Positions 19,312 through 29,631 are shown, counted from the first letter of the stretch. The stretch is DNA of 64,000 bases from Bacillus cereus G9842 (GCF_000021305.1 NC_011772.1:1898001-1962000); one strand, 5' to 3'. Notes: generated from the sequence alone by a model not told the origin. Made by a program: numbers and translations.

Positions 19312-20973
19312 ATGAAGAGAAAGACAACAACAATTGCTGCACTTGCGTTAACGACGAGTGTATTGGTTGCAGGATGTGGGAATGGTGAGAAGGCTTCGAC
19401 AACGAAGAAAGAATCGAATAAGGGAATGGCCGATAAACAAGTTTTAAATTTGCTAGAAACAGCTGAAATTCCTTCAATGGATACATCTAAATCAACGGAT
19501 TCTGTATCTTTCCGTGTATTTGTAAATGCAATGGAAGGTTTATATCGTCTAGATAAAGATAATAAACCAACACCAGGTATGGCAAAAGATGTGAAGATTA
19601 GTGAAGATAAAAAGACATATACATTTGAATTACGTGATGCGAAATGGTCAAATGGTGATCCAGTTCGAGCACAAGATTTTGTATATGCATGGCAACGTAC
19701 ATTAGATAAAGCAATAGCGGCAGAATATGCATTCATTTTATTTGATGTGAAAAATGCACAGAAAGTAAATAAAGGTGAATTACCAGCAGATCAATTGGGT
19801 GTTAAAGCGAAGGATGATAAAACGTTGGTAGTAGAATTAGAGCAACCAGCACCTTATTTTCTTGAGCTTACGTCGTTCCCTACATTTTTCCCATTAAATG
19901 AAAAATATGTGAAAGAGCAAGGAGATAAATATGGATTAGAAGCAGATAAATTATTATATAATGGACCATTTACAATGAGTCAATGGAAACATGAACAAAA
20001 TTATCAGTTAAAGAAAAATCCTAATTATTGGGATAAAGATACTGTAAAGTTAGACGAAATTAATGTAAGTATTGTGAAGGAAACAAGCACGGGAGTAAAT
20101 TTATATGATAGTGATCAAGCAGATCGAGTTATTTTAACTTCTGAATTTGTTGATAAATATAAAAAGAATAAACCAGATGAATTTAAAACGAAGTTAGATC
20201 CACGCATATATTTCTTGCGTTTTAACCAAAAAAATGCAACATTTAAAAACCAAAAAGTACGTGAAGCAATTGATTTGGCATATGATAAAAAAGGAATTGC
20301 TGATGTCATTTTAAATGACGGTTCATTGCCAGCATATTTCTTAGTACCTGAAAAATTCACGACAGGTCCGGATGGAAAAGACTTCCGCTCTGTAAATAAA
20401 AACTTCCGTGATAGTAAAGATAATGCAGAGAAAGCAAAAAAATTATGGGAAGAAGCGAAGAAAGAGCTTGGTCAAGATACAATTACGGTTGAATTACTAA
20501 ACGATGATAACGGTAGCCGTAAAAAAGTAGGCGACTTTATTAAAGAAGAACTAGAGAAAAACTTGCCTGGTATTAAAGTGAATTTGAAACAGCAACCATA
20601 CAAGCAGAAGCTAGATTTAGAAAAGAAATTCCAATATGAATTCTCATTATCTGCATGGAGCCCTGATTATCCGGATCCAATGACTTATATTGATATGTTT
20701 GTTACTGGAAGCTCATTTAATGAAATGGATTATTCTAATCCGAAGTATGATGATTTAGTAGCGAAATCAAAAGGAGAGCTATTAAAAGATGATAAAGCAC
20801 GCTGGAATGCACTTGCGGAAGCTGAAAAAATCTTAATTGGTCAAGACGCAGCAATTTCTCCTACGTACCAACAAAGTACAGCTTATTTAGAGAAGCCGTT
20901 TGTAAAAGGCATTGCTAACCATACGTTTGGCGGGGACTTCAGTTATAAATGGGCATATGTTACAAAAAAATAG
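19312..20973 (+). CDS. Oligopeptide ABC transporter substrate-binding lipoprotein (OppA-like)
   Basis: 553-residue SBP_bac_5 (cluster C) lipoprotein. The TTG at 19297 is in frame, but ATG 19312 after GGGGGAAGGAAG gives a proper signal peptide MKRKTTTIAALALTTSVLVAGC with lipobox VAGC. Typical OppA features: LLETAEIPSMDTSKSTDSVSF, YTFELRDAKWSNGDPVRAQDFVYAWQ and the late AWSPDYPDPMTYIDMF. It is an orphan with no ATPase or permease nearby, so it may feed a shared Opp transporter, nutrient uptake or peptide signalling. A terminator follows. Confidence 0.93.
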   Translation: MKRKTTTIAALALTTSVLVAGCGNGEKASTTKKESNKGMADKQVLNLLETAEIPSMDTSKSTDSVSFRVFVNAMEGLYRLDKDNKPTPGMAKDVKISEDKKTYTFELRDAKWSNGDPVRAQDFVYAWQRTLDKAIAAEYAFILFDVKNAQKVNKGELPADQLGVKAKDDKTLVVELEQPAPYFLELTSFPTFFPLNEKYVKEQGDKYGLEADKLLYNGPFTMSQWKHEQNYQLKKNPNYWDKDTVKLDEINVSIVKETSTGVNLYDSDQADRVILTSEFVDKYKKNKPDEFKTKLDPRIYFLRFNQKNATFKNQKVREAIDLAYDKKGIADVILNDGSLPAYFLVPEKFTTGPDGKDFRSVNKNFRDSKDNAEKAKKLWEEAKKELGQDTITVELLNDDNGSRKKVGDFIKEELEKNLPGIKVNLKQQPYKQKLDLEKKFQYEFSLSAWSPDYPDPMTYIDMFVTGSSFNEMDYSNPKYDDLVAKSKGELLKDDKARWNALAEAEKILIGQDAAISPTYQQSTAYLEKPFVKGIANHTFGGDFSYKWAYVTKK

Positions 20974-20978
20974 TACAA

Positions 20979-21014
20979 TAAAAGGTGAGCGAATTTTCGC
21001 TCATCTTTTATTTG
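20979..21014 (+). terminator. Terminator of oppA-like gene
   Basis: AAAAGGTGAGCGAA / TTCGCTCATCTTTT then ATTTG; one G-U pair. Confidence 0.82.
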
Positions 21015-21032
21015 TATAAGGAGGAATTATAG

Positions 21033-21449
<417 letters not shown>

Positions 21450-21462
21450 GAAGGGATAGCAT

Positions 21463-22008
21463 TTGCATGCACTTGTAATTGGTGGAACAGGAATGCTAAA
21501 GAGAGTTTCTATGTGGCTTTGTGAGCCAGGGTTTCATGTTTCTATTATCGGGCGAGATGAAGTGAAATTAGAAAATGTTAAGCGGATGAGTTCTACACCA
21601 GAAAATATTACATGCCTTTCGTTAGATTATCATAATGATGAAGATGTAAAGCTAGCTATTAAAAGTACAGTTGAGAAAAATGGCCCGATCACATTAGCTG
21701 TTGCATGGGTACACTCAAGTGCAAAGCATGCACTATCAAATATTTGTAAAGAACTAGATTTATCGTCTAAAACATATAGTTTATTTCATATTTTAGGTAG
21801 TAAAGCATCACGTATGACTGCACAAAAAATAGGGAGTACGCGATGTAGTTATCATAGAATTATTTTAGGTTTTATTTTAGAAGATACATATGGAAGATGA
21901 CTTACTCATGAAGAGATAGCTGATGGAGTTATAAAAGGGATTGAAAGTAAACGAGCGGAGTGGATTGTAGGGAGAGTTGAACCGTGGGAATTACGACCAA
22001 CATGGTGA
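21463..22008 (+). pseudogene. Short-chain dehydrogenase interrupted by in-frame TGA
   Basis: TTG 21463 (site AGGAAGGGA) starts an NAD(P)-binding protein MHALVIGGTGML with the RNxxK-like IIGRDEVKLEN segment. Translation stops at a TGA at 21898-21900 after 145 codons. The same frame then continues without interruption as LTHEEIADGVIKGIES... to ...PWELRPTW and a second TGA at 22006-22008, 13 bases before the next gene. The simplest reading is a TGG-to-TGA change at a tryptophan. The truncated protein lacks its last 36 residues. Function of the intact family is unknown to me. A sequencing error is possible. Confidence 0.8.
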
Positions 22009-22021
22009 GGGGGAGTAAGAA

Positions 22022-22633
22022 ATGAAAACAACTATATATGTAACAAGGCATGGTGAAACAGAGTGGAATGTAGTGAAGCGAATGCAAGGACGGAAAAATT
22101 CTGCTTTAACTGAAAATGGTATAGTTCAGGCGAAACAATTAGGGAATCGAATGAAAGATTTACCAATCCATGCGATCTATAGTAGTCCGAGCGAAAGAAC
22201 ACTTCATACGGCAGAGTTAATAAAGGGGGAACGTGATATACCCATTATAGCGGATGAGCATTTCTATGAAATCAACATGGGTATATGGGAAGGACAAACA
22301 ATCGCGGATATAGAAAAGCAATTTCCAGAAGAAGTACATCTGTTTTGGAATGAGCCACATCTTTTTCAGTCAACATCAGGCGAAAATTTTGAGGCCGTTT
22401 ATGAAAGAGTAATTGAAGGGATGCAGCTTCTTTTAGAGAAGCATAAGGGACAAAGCATATTGATTGTTTCTCATGCGGCAGCAGCAAAATTACTTGTAGG
22501 GCATTTCGCGGGAATTGAAATAGAAAATGTGTGGGATGATCCATTTATGCATAGTGCTAGTTTGAGCATAATAGAATTTGAAGAGGGTATTGGTAAAGTG
22601 AAACAATTTGCAGATATAAGTCACTTTCAATAA
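22022..22633 (+). CDS. Histidine phosphatase family protein (PhoE/GpmB-like)
   Basis: 203-residue phosphoglycerate-mutase-like enzyme. The phosphohistidine motif VTRHGETEWN is at residues 7-16; the second arginine lies in YSSPSERTLHTAELI, the acid in YEINMGIWEGQ and the second histidine in IVSHAAAAKLL. These are the four catalytic elements of the branch. The substrate is not known; B. stearothermophilus PhoE is a broad phosphatase. It starts 13 bases after the broken dehydrogenase behind GAGGGGGAG, so it belongs to the fosB unit. A bidirectional terminator follows. Confidence 0.9.
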   Translation: MKTTIYVTRHGETEWNVVKRMQGRKNSALTENGIVQAKQLGNRMKDLPIHAIYSSPSERTLHTAELIKGERDIPIIADEHFYEINMGIWEGQTIADIEKQFPEEVHLFWNEPHLFQSTSGENFEAVYERVIEGMQLLLEKHKGQSILIVSHAAAAKLLVGHFAGIEIENVWDDPFMHSASLSIIEFEEGIGKVKQFADISHFQ

Positions 22634-22636
22634 ATG

Positions 22637-22666
22637 TAAAAAAGGCCGCAAAACGGCCTTTTTTTG
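22637..22666. terminator. Terminator between phosphatase and exsB-like gene
   Basis: AAAAAAGGCCG / CGGCCTTTTTTT with short loop; T runs on both strands suit both convergent genes. Confidence 0.92.
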
Positions 22667-22678
22667 GTGGTATAAAAA

Positions 22679-23239
22679 CTAGCAGTTACGTTTTTTATAC
22701 CAGAAGTGATCAAATTTCTTATTTTTGCAAGATGGGAATTTATGTCCGCCTTTGCAATCATTCCATTTGTGCCCATCATCGTGACAGTCTTTACCATGAT
22801 CACATGAATCATCGCAAGAGCCGCCGTGTCCGTGAGGGAAGAATTCGCATTTTTTACAGTAACATCGTTTAGTCCAGTAAAATTTCTTTTCAAAACGTAC
22901 ACATTTTGTAACGAAAGTACAATGTTTTCTACGCGTACGTTTTGTAACTAAAACGCATTCTTTTCTACGTGTTACTTTCGTAACGAACGTCCATTTTTGA
23001 ACGCGTACACGAGTACATTTCGTAACAAATGTCCACTTTTTAACGTGAGTACATTTTGTAACAAATGTACAATGTTTCACACGAGTACATCTTGTTCTTG
23101 GGCATTTACAATCGTCGCTACACTCAATTTTTGAAGAGCAATCGTCATCACATTCGAATGTGCTTGGATCTTGGTGTAAGAAATCCTCCATCCCAGCACT
23201 TTTGATTTCTTCAACAGCTTTTCTAATATCACGTTTCAT
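22679..23239 (-). CDS. exsB: CotG/ExsB-type spore exosporium protein with Thr-rich repeats
   Basis: 186-residue Cys/Lys/Thr-rich protein. The N terminus MKRDIRKAVEEIKSAG...FLHQDP is the CotG/ExsB N-terminal signature. Residues 30-46 are an acidic Cys cluster. Residues about 49-116 hold five degenerate 12-14-residue repeats of pattern (K/Q)x(C/W)TFVTKxTRx, rich in Thr, Lys and Arg. The C terminus is Gly/His/Asp/Cys-rich (HGHGGSCDDSCDHG). B. anthracis ExsB is reported to be heavily threonine-phosphorylated and needed for firm exosporium attachment. Start: AAGGAGG before ATG 23239 rather than the upstream in-frame start. Divergent from a cotH kinase gene, as with cotG/cotH in B. subtilis. Confidence 0.85.
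   Translation of the reverse strand: MKRDIRKAVEEIKSAGMEDFLHQDPSTFECDDDCSSKIECSDDCKCPRTRCTRVKHCTFVTKCTHVKKWTFVTKCTRVRVQKWTFVTKVTRRKECVLVTKRTRRKHCTFVTKCVRFEKKFYWTKRCYCKKCEFFPHGHGGSCDDSCDHGKDCHDDGHKWNDCKGGHKFPSCKNKKFDHFWYKKRNC
22892..23095 (-). repeat. Tandem ~36-bp coding repeats in exsB-like gene
   Basis: DNA counterpart of the five degenerate TFVTK repeats; the plus strand shows recurring variants of TTTTGTAACAAATGTACA. Such repeats change copy number readily between strains. Confidence 0.75.
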
Positions 23240-23380
23240 AGAAATCCTCCTTATCATGTATTAAGTTGAAAAGGTATTCTTTTTCCTTAACATGATATGA
23301 GAGATGACGTCTTTCTGAACAGGACAAGAGTGTAATTTTCTATAAATAGATGATAGCGGATGTATGGACAAGACAAGGCG

Positions 23381-23388
23381 CATACATT
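23381..23388 (+). promoter_or_regulatory. Possible sigma-E-type -10 element before cotH
   Basis: CATACATT fits the sigma-E -10 consensus (CATACAHT) 33 bases before the cotH start. The matching -35 is poor, so this is tentative. Confidence 0.3.
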
Positions 23389-23414
23389 GAATGAAGAGAA
23401 CTGAGAAGGGATGA

Positions 23415-24497
<1,083 letters not shown>

Positions 24498-24500
24498 TTT

Positions 24501-24538
24501 TGAAAGAGATTGAAACGTTATCAATCTCTTTTTTTTGT
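24501..24538 (+). terminator. Intrinsic terminator of cotH
   Basis: AAAGAGATTGA / TCAATCTCTTT with seven-base loop and a long T run. Confidence 0.93.
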
Positions 24539-24601
24539 ATAATAAAGATGTATCAATAAAAGTGAAGTAATATATTTGAAAGAGAATGGGGATGCGGATA
24601 T

Positions 24602-25219
24602 ATGACGATTAAATGGATTGATTGGGTAAAACAAATACAATCTATAACCCAAGCAGGTTTAACGTATTCTAAGGATGTGTACGATATAGAACGCTTCCAA
24701 CAATTACGAGACATTTCGATTTCGATGATGTCACATTACACAAAAACTGATTGGGAAGTTGTAGAGAAATTATTTGCAAGTGAGACAGGCTATCAAACAC
24801 CTAAAGTTGATATAAGAGCAGTTGTTTTTCAAAATGAAAAGTTATTATTTGTGAAAGAAAAAAGCGATGGGAAATGGGCATTGCCAGGTGGATGGGCTGA
24901 TGTCGGTTATACGCCAACCGAAGTTGCAGCAAAAGAGGTTGTCGAAGAGACGGGTTATGAGGTAGATCATTTTAAGTTACTAGCTATATTTGATAAAGAA
25001 AAACATCAACCATCTCCATCGGCGACGCATGTATATAAGATTTTCATTGGATGCGAGATTATTGGTGGAGAAAAGAAAACTAGCATTGAAACAGAAGAGG
25101 TGGAGTTTTTTGGTGAAAATGAATTGCCTAATTTATCAATTGCTAGAAATACAGAAGACCAAATTAAAGAGATGTTTGCCTACATGAAAGACCCGCAGAA
25201 AGAGAAATTAATAGATTAA
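24602..25219 (+). CDS. Nudix hydrolase with N-terminal dimerisation domain (CDP-choline pyrophosphatase type)
   Basis: 205-residue Nudix protein. The N-terminal 60 residues form a helical domain (IDWVKQIQSITQAGLTYSKD...FQQLRDISISMM), followed by the Nudix fold. The Nudix box lies in GGWADVGYTPTEVAAKEVVEETGYEV at about 97-122, with the REUxEE glutamates as KEVVEE. The N-terminal domain and length match, from memory, the structurally studied B. cereus CDP-Chase. ATG 24602 after a GGGGATGCGG site. Probable substrates are CDP-choline-like diphosphates; this is inference from family. Confidence 0.85.
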   Translation: MTIKWIDWVKQIQSITQAGLTYSKDVYDIERFQQLRDISISMMSHYTKTDWEVVEKLFASETGYQTPKVDIRAVVFQNEKLLFVKEKSDGKWALPGGWADVGYTPTEVAAKEVVEETGYEVDHFKLLAIFDKEKHQPSPSATHVYKIFIGCEIIGGEKKTSIETEEVEFFGENELPNLSIARNTEDQIKEMFAYMKDPQKEKLID

Positions 25220-25323
25220 TCCTGCTTGAATTGTACATATTGTTAAAATGAAGATATTGGCAGATTGCAGCCTTTATGTAATAATGGGATGGTATGTGAA
25301 GAAAAAAGGAGATAAAAAAGAAC

Positions 25324-25926
25324 ATGTTAGCAAACATAATAGATCAGTTATTGCAATTTTTTGCAAGCTTAGGTTACTTTGGAGTAGCTCTTGCTTTAAT
25401 GATTGAAGTAATCCCAAGTGAAATTGTACTTTCGTATGCTGGCTTTTTAGTAGCGGATGGTAAAATTAGTTTTGTGGGTGCAGTTATCGCCGGAACGATT
25501 GGTGGTACTTTAGCCCAAATCTTTTTATACTGGCTTGGATACTACGGAGGGCGTCCGGTTGTAGAGAAATATGGGAAATATCTGCTTATTAATAAACACC
25601 ATTTAGACATAGCGGAAGGTTGGTTTAAGCGTTATGGAGCTGGCGTAATATTTTCTGCGCGCTTTATCCCAGTAGTACGTCATGCAATCTCTATTCCAGC
25701 AGGACTAGCTAAGATGCCATTAAAACTATTTACGCTTTATACGGTTGTAGCGATCATTCCATGGTCAATTCTATTTATATACTTAGGTGAAAAACTTGGT
25801 GGGAATTGGCGACAAATTAAAGAGTATGCATCTGATTACACACATTACATAATTATAGGAGCTGTTCTTTTTATTGCTCTATACTTCGGTTTAAAATATT
25901 TGAAAAAGAAAAAAACAACACGCTAA
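25324..25926 (+). CDS. DedA-family membrane protein
   Basis: 200-residue SNARE-associated/DedA protein with five or so membrane segments. The diagnostic run EVIPSEIVLSYAGFLVADG near 27-45, GGTLAQIFLYWLGYYGGRP and the conserved FSARFIPVVRHAISIPAGLAKM near 118-139 (F/Y-x-R-x3-P...PAG) are present. DedA proteins translocate phospholipids or undecaprenyl phosphate; this subgroup resembles YngC. ATG 25324 follows AAAGGAGAT. Monocistronic with a terminator. Confidence 0.93.
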   Translation: MLANIIDQLLQFFASLGYFGVALALMIEVIPSEIVLSYAGFLVADGKISFVGAVIAGTIGGTLAQIFLYWLGYYGGRPVVEKYGKYLLINKHHLDIAEGWFKRYGAGVIFSARFIPVVRHAISIPAGLAKMPLKLFTLYTVVAIIPWSILFIYLGEKLGGNWRQIKEYASDYTHYIIIGAVLFIALYFGLKYLKKKKTTR

Positions 25927-25956
25927 AGTCAATGATAATTCATTGGCTTTTTTTAT
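25924..25956 (+). terminator. Intrinsic terminator of dedA-family gene
   Basis: AAAGTCAATGA / TCATTGGCTTT with G-U pair and TTTT tail. Confidence 0.88.
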
Positions 25957-26028
25957 TTGTTTCGGTTCGGTTCTAAAAAAAAAGAGTTGTCCATAATGTA
26001 TAATAATAAAGCGTAGCGGAGGAATGTG

Positions 26029-27408
26029 ATGAAAGGGTCACCGTTTATACGTGGAACGATATTTTTAACGATGGCAACGATGATATCAAAAATGTTAGGG
26101 TTTATATATGTTATACCATTTACAGCAATGGTCGGTACGAGTGGGTACGTTTTATATACGTATGCATATCGCCCCTATACAATTATGCTCAGCATTGCGA
26201 CAATGGGATTACCACTTGCAGTTTCAAAAATGGTATCAAAATATGATCAACTGAATGATTATCATACGGTTAAGAGAGTGTTGAAAAGTGGAATCGTGTT
26301 TATGTTTATAATGGGAGTCATTTCGTGTTTTACGTTATATATGCTAGCTCCGCATTTAGCTAAGCTTGTCATCGATGGAAATGATCAAACGGGGAATAGT
26401 GTAGGAGCGGTTACTACTAATATTCGAATTGTAAGTTTTGCGTTAATACTTGTGCCAGTAATGAGTTTATTAAGGGGCTTCTTTCAAGGATTCCAATCGA
26501 TGGGGCCTTCTGCATTAAGTGTAGTTGTAGAGCAATTTTTTCGGGTTTTAACCATTTTAATAGGAAGCTTTGTCGTTTTATATGTTTTAAAAGCGTCTGT
26601 TTCATTAGCGGTTGGTATTTCAACGTTCGGTGCATTTATGGGAGCTGTAGGTGGATTAACTGTTTTAAGTGCATATTATATAAGAAGGAGAAGGCACTTA
26701 AAGAAAAAAGAGATGGCAAGTATACCACAAACAACAAAATCCTTTTTCTCATTGTATAAGGAGCTCTTTACATATTCTATTCCTTTTGTTGTGGTGGGCT
26801 TAGCAATTCCGTTGTATCAGACTATTGATACATTTACAATTAATAAACTACTTATACAAATAGGGTATATGCAAGGAGAAGCGGAAAAAATTAATGCGAT
26901 AATTGGTCTTGTTCAAATGGTTGTGCTCATCCCGGTATCCGTTGCGACAGCTTTTAGTATGTCTCTCGTACCAGAGATGACGAAAGCTTACACAGCAGGA
27001 AATACGAAGCTATTGTACAAACATTTTACGAGAACAAATGTATTAGTAGTAGCGATTACGGTGCCGGCTGCAATTGGAATGATTGTGTTAGCCAAGCCTG
27101 TATATACTCTTTTATTCGGTGCTGGAAATGATCCAGAGATGGGGAGAATCATTTTACAGTATTATGCTCCTGCTTGCATACTATTTTCTCTTTTTACAGT
27201 AACGGCTGCTATGCTACAAGGAATCAATCAACAGCAGAAGACGGTGCTAGGACTAGTGATTGGAATTATTGTGAAAATAGTTTTAAATATTGTATTGCTT
27301 CCGTATTTCGATTATGTAAGTTTTATTATTTCAACATACGCGGGCTATACGATTTCAGTTGGGTTTAACTTGTGGATGCTTTCTAAATATGTTATAAAGG
27401 CAACATAA
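26029..27408 (+). CDS. MOP-superfamily flippase, SpoVB/YtgP/YkvU-like
   Basis: 459-residue polytopic protein with about 12 predicted helices, opening with GTIFLTMATMISKMLGFIYVIPF, the N-terminal signature of the SpoVB/YtgP lipid-linked oligosaccharide flippases. Other landmarks: RGFFQGFQSMGPSALSVVVEQ and VATAFSMSLVPEMTKAY. SpoVB, YtgP and YabM have about 520-540 residues and 14 helices; this one stops after helix 12, like YkvU. No coding sequence continues past the stop, so the short form appears genuine. ATG 26029 is preferred to the adjacent GTG 26026 for spacing from CGGAGGA. Confidence 0.87.
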   Translation: MKGSPFIRGTIFLTMATMISKMLGFIYVIPFTAMVGTSGYVLYTYAYRPYTIMLSIATMGLPLAVSKMVSKYDQLNDYHTVKRVLKSGIVFMFIMGVISCFTLYMLAPHLAKLVIDGNDQTGNSVGAVTTNIRIVSFALILVPVMSLLRGFFQGFQSMGPSALSVVVEQFFRVLTILIGSFVVLYVLKASVSLAVGISTFGAFMGAVGGLTVLSAYYIRRRRHLKKKEMASIPQTTKSFFSLYKELFTYSIPFVVVGLAIPLYQTIDTFTINKLLIQIGYMQGEAEKINAIIGLVQMVVLIPVSVATAFSMSLVPEMTKAYTAGNTKLLYKHFTRTNVLVVAITVPAAIGMIVLAKPVYTLLFGAGNDPEMGRIILQYYAPACILFSLFTVTAAMLQGINQQQKTVLGLVIGIIVKIVLNIVLLPYFDYVSFIISTYAGYTISVGFNLWMLSKYVIKAT

Positions 27409-27413
27409 GCTTT

Positions 27414-27441
27414 TAAGGCAGAGAGCACTCTGTCTTTTTCT
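27414..27441 (+). terminator. Short terminator of flippase gene
   Basis: GGCAGAG / CTCTGTC with a four-base loop then TTTTTC. Confidence 0.75.
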
Positions 27442-27462
27442 ATGTTTATAATATTTTTCTTA

Positions 27463-27476
27463 TAAAAACGTTTTCA
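27463..27476. promoter_or_regulatory. Candidate cre (CcpA) site upstream of corA
   Basis: TAAAAACGTTTTCA matches the cre consensus TGWAANCGNTNWCA except at one position; the reverse strand also matches with one mismatch. It lies 116 bases before corA. Such a motif occurs by chance in AT-rich DNA, so confidence is modest. Confidence 0.4.
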
Positions 27477-27591
27477 AAATAATTTTTCTATTGAAATTTA
27501 AACGTATGTTTCATATGCTGAGAATGGCGGTTTAAAAACTGTGATTTAAGAGAGGTAGATTCCTACATGTAAAAAGAATCGGGGTGATAGT

Positions 27592-28533
27592 ATGTTAAAT
27601 ATATATTTAACAGACCGAAACGGAAAACTACAAGAGATTGAGGAAATGCAAAAGGGGTGCTGGATTAATGTACTTCATCCAACAGAAGAAGAAATTCAAT
27701 ATCTAGTACAAACTTTAAATGTAGACTTAGATTTCATTAAAGACCCTTTGGATGATGAAGAACGCTCTCGTATTGAAAAGGAAGACAATAATACTTTAAT
27801 TATCGTGGATATTCCGACAGTTAGACATGACGAAGAAGGAAATTCGATTTATGACACGATTCCAATAGGTATGATTGTGATGCCAGATTGCTTTGTGACA
27901 ATTTGTTTAGAAGAAAACCCAATTTTTGAACGTTTTATTAATCAACGTATTAAAGAATTTTATACGTTTAAGAAGACGCGCTTTGCACTTCAGCTCTTAT
28001 ATACGATTTCTACTTATTATTTAAGATACTTAAAGCAAATAAATCGAAAAACAATTGATTTAGAGCATCAATTAAATCAGTCAATGAAAAATAAAGAGAT
28101 TTTCACATTATTAGGCCTTGAGAAAAGTTTAGTATACTTTACAACGTCATTAAAGGCTAATAAAATTGTGATTCAAAAGTTAATGCGTAATAGTACATTT
28201 TTAAAAATGTATGAAGACGATCAAGATTTATTAGAAGATGTATTAATTGAAAATAAACAGGCTATTGAAATGGCGGAAATATATAGTCACATTTTAAGTG
28301 GAATGATGAATACTTTTAGCTCCGTTATATCAAATAATTTAAATAGTGTTATGAAACTGTTAACGTCAATTACGATCATTTTATCTTTACCGACGATGGT
28401 TTCTAGTTTCTTTGGAATGAACGTAAAGGTTCCGTTTGAAGGGGAAGCCCACGGTTTTGTAATTGTACTCATCATATGTGTAACACTATCTTTCACGTTA
28501 GCTTTTGTTTTTTGGAAGAAACGTTACTTTTAA
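27592..28533 (+). CDS. corA: CorA-family magnesium/divalent cation channel
   Basis: 313-residue protein with a large cytosolic N-terminal domain and two C-terminal membrane helices. The pore signature FFGMNVKVPFEG (GMN) links helix 1 (SITIILSLPTMVSSFFGMN) to helix 2 (GFVIVLIICVTLSFTLAFVF), and the C-terminal FWKKRYF basic tail is typical. It resembles B. subtilis YfjQ. A homopentameric Mg(II) channel at the membrane is expected. ATG 27592 follows TCGGGGTGA. No Mg riboswitch of recognisable size is upstream. Monocistronic. Confidence 0.94.
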   Translation: MLNIYLTDRNGKLQEIEEMQKGCWINVLHPTEEEIQYLVQTLNVDLDFIKDPLDDEERSRIEKEDNNTLIIVDIPTVRHDEEGNSIYDTIPIGMIVMPDCFVTICLEENPIFERFINQRIKEFYTFKKTRFALQLLYTISTYYLRYLKQINRKTIDLEHQLNQSMKNKEIFTLLGLEKSLVYFTTSLKANKIVIQKLMRNSTFLKMYEDDQDLLEDVLIENKQAIEMAEIYSHILSGMMNTFSSVISNNLNSVMKLLTSITIILSLPTMVSSFFGMNVKVPFEGEAHGFVIVLIICVTLSFTLAFVFWKKRYF

Positions 28534-28536
28534 CGA

Positions 28537-28590
28537 TAAAAAAGCTGCTCTAGCATAGTTATATAACTACGCTAGAGCAGCTTTTTTGCT
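28537..28590 (+). terminator. Long-stem terminator of corA
   Basis: AAAAAAGCTGCTCTAGC.. / ..GCTAGAGCAGCTTTTTT with additional pairing toward the loop, just after corA. Confidence 0.93.
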
Positions 28591-28666
28591 ATGAAATCTC
28601 AAATTTTGAATAGAATATAACTTGTACAATGTAATGTATATAAAGGGTATGTATTCCATATAAACC

Positions 28667-28695
28667 TTGTCCAATTAATGAAATGGGGTTAAAAT
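28667..28695 (+). promoter_or_regulatory. Sigma-A-type promoter for the permease/TIGR03943 pair
   Basis: TTGTCC (28667-28672), 17-base spacer, TAAAAT (28690-28695), 36 bases before the permease start. Good spacing; prediction only. Confidence 0.5.
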
Positions 28696-28731
28696 TACAT
28701 ATTGTTAATGAAAAGTTGGAGGAAATACATC

Positions 28732-29628
28732 ATGGAATTGTTTCAATTACCGAAAGCATTCCTGCAAATGAATACAATTTTTATCTCCATATTGATCGAA
28801 GCACTTCCTTTCGTGCTCATTGGTGTATTTATTTCAGGATTCATTCAAATGTTCGTGACAGAAGATATGGTAGCAAAATGGATGCCGAAAAACCGATTTC
28901 TGTCTGTTTTAGTAGCTACTTTTTTAGGGATGTTGTTTCCAGGTTGTGAATGTGGAATTGTTCCGATTGTAAGACGATTAATCGGAAAAGGGGTTCCGCC
29001 ATATGCGGGGATTGCATTTATGTTAACTGGGCCAATTATTAATCCAGTTGTTTTATTTGCAACATACGTTGCCTTTGGAAGTAGTATGCACATGGTATGG
29101 TATCGTTCTATTGTAGCGATTATCGTAGCAATTATCGTTGGAATTATATTATCATTTATGTTTAGAGAACATCAATTAAGAGATGATCACTTCCCAGAAG
29201 TGAATCATAAGCGTCCATTACGTAAAAAAATGTGGGATGTATGTACGCATGCTGTTGAGGAATTTTTCTCGATGGGAAAATATTTAGTATTAGGTGCGTT
29301 AATTGCAGCTGCAGTTCAAACGTTCGTACAAACTTCAACACTTCTTGCTATAGGACAAGGGCCGTTCTCTTCACCAGCTGTTATGATGGGACTTGCTTAC
29401 ATATTATCACTTTGTTCAGAAGCGGATGCGTTTATTGCTTCATCATTCCAAAGTACATTTTCAACAGCATCACTTGTCGCGTTCCTTGTTTACGGACCGA
29501 TGGTGGATATTAAAAATATGTTTATGATGCTTGCGACATTTAAAACGAAATTTGTAATTGTCGTTACAGTTACAGTTACACTTGTTGTTTATGCAAGCTC
29601 ACTACTCATTTATGCGATGGGGTGGTAG
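28732..29628 (+). CDS. Permease, DUF318/YcgR family
   Basis: 298-residue membrane protein with about eight helices. Family marks: EALPFVLIGVFISGFIQMF, the conserved FPGCECGIVPIVRRL (Cys-x-Cys-Gly in the first half) and GPIINPVVLFATYVAFG, then a second half beginning FFSMGKYLVLGALIAAAVQTF and LCSEADAFIASSF. ATG 28732 follows GGAGGAAAT; the frame is open from 28702 but without a site there. It is the upstream half of a pair with the TIGR03943 protein, three bases apart, like B. subtilis ycgR-ycgQ. Role unclear, possibly metal or other solute handling. Confidence 0.88.
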   Translation: MELFQLPKAFLQMNTIFISILIEALPFVLIGVFISGFIQMFVTEDMVAKWMPKNRFLSVLVATFLGMLFPGCECGIVPIVRRLIGKGVPPYAGIAFMLTGPIINPVVLFATYVAFGSSMHMVWYRSIVAIIVAIIVGIILSFMFREHQLRDDHFPEVNHKRPLRKKMWDVCTHAVEEFFSMGKYLVLGALIAAAVQTFVQTSTLLAIGQGPFSSPAVMMGLAYILSLCSEADAFIASSFQSTFSTASLVAFLVYGPMVDIKNMFMMLATFKTKFVIVVTVTVTLVVYASSLLIYAMGW

Positions 29629-29631
29629 GTT

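Noticed and set aside
19284..19736. 150-residue minus-strand open frame
   Set aside because: Lies wholly opposite the oppA-like gene, has no ribosome site and no protein-like composition.
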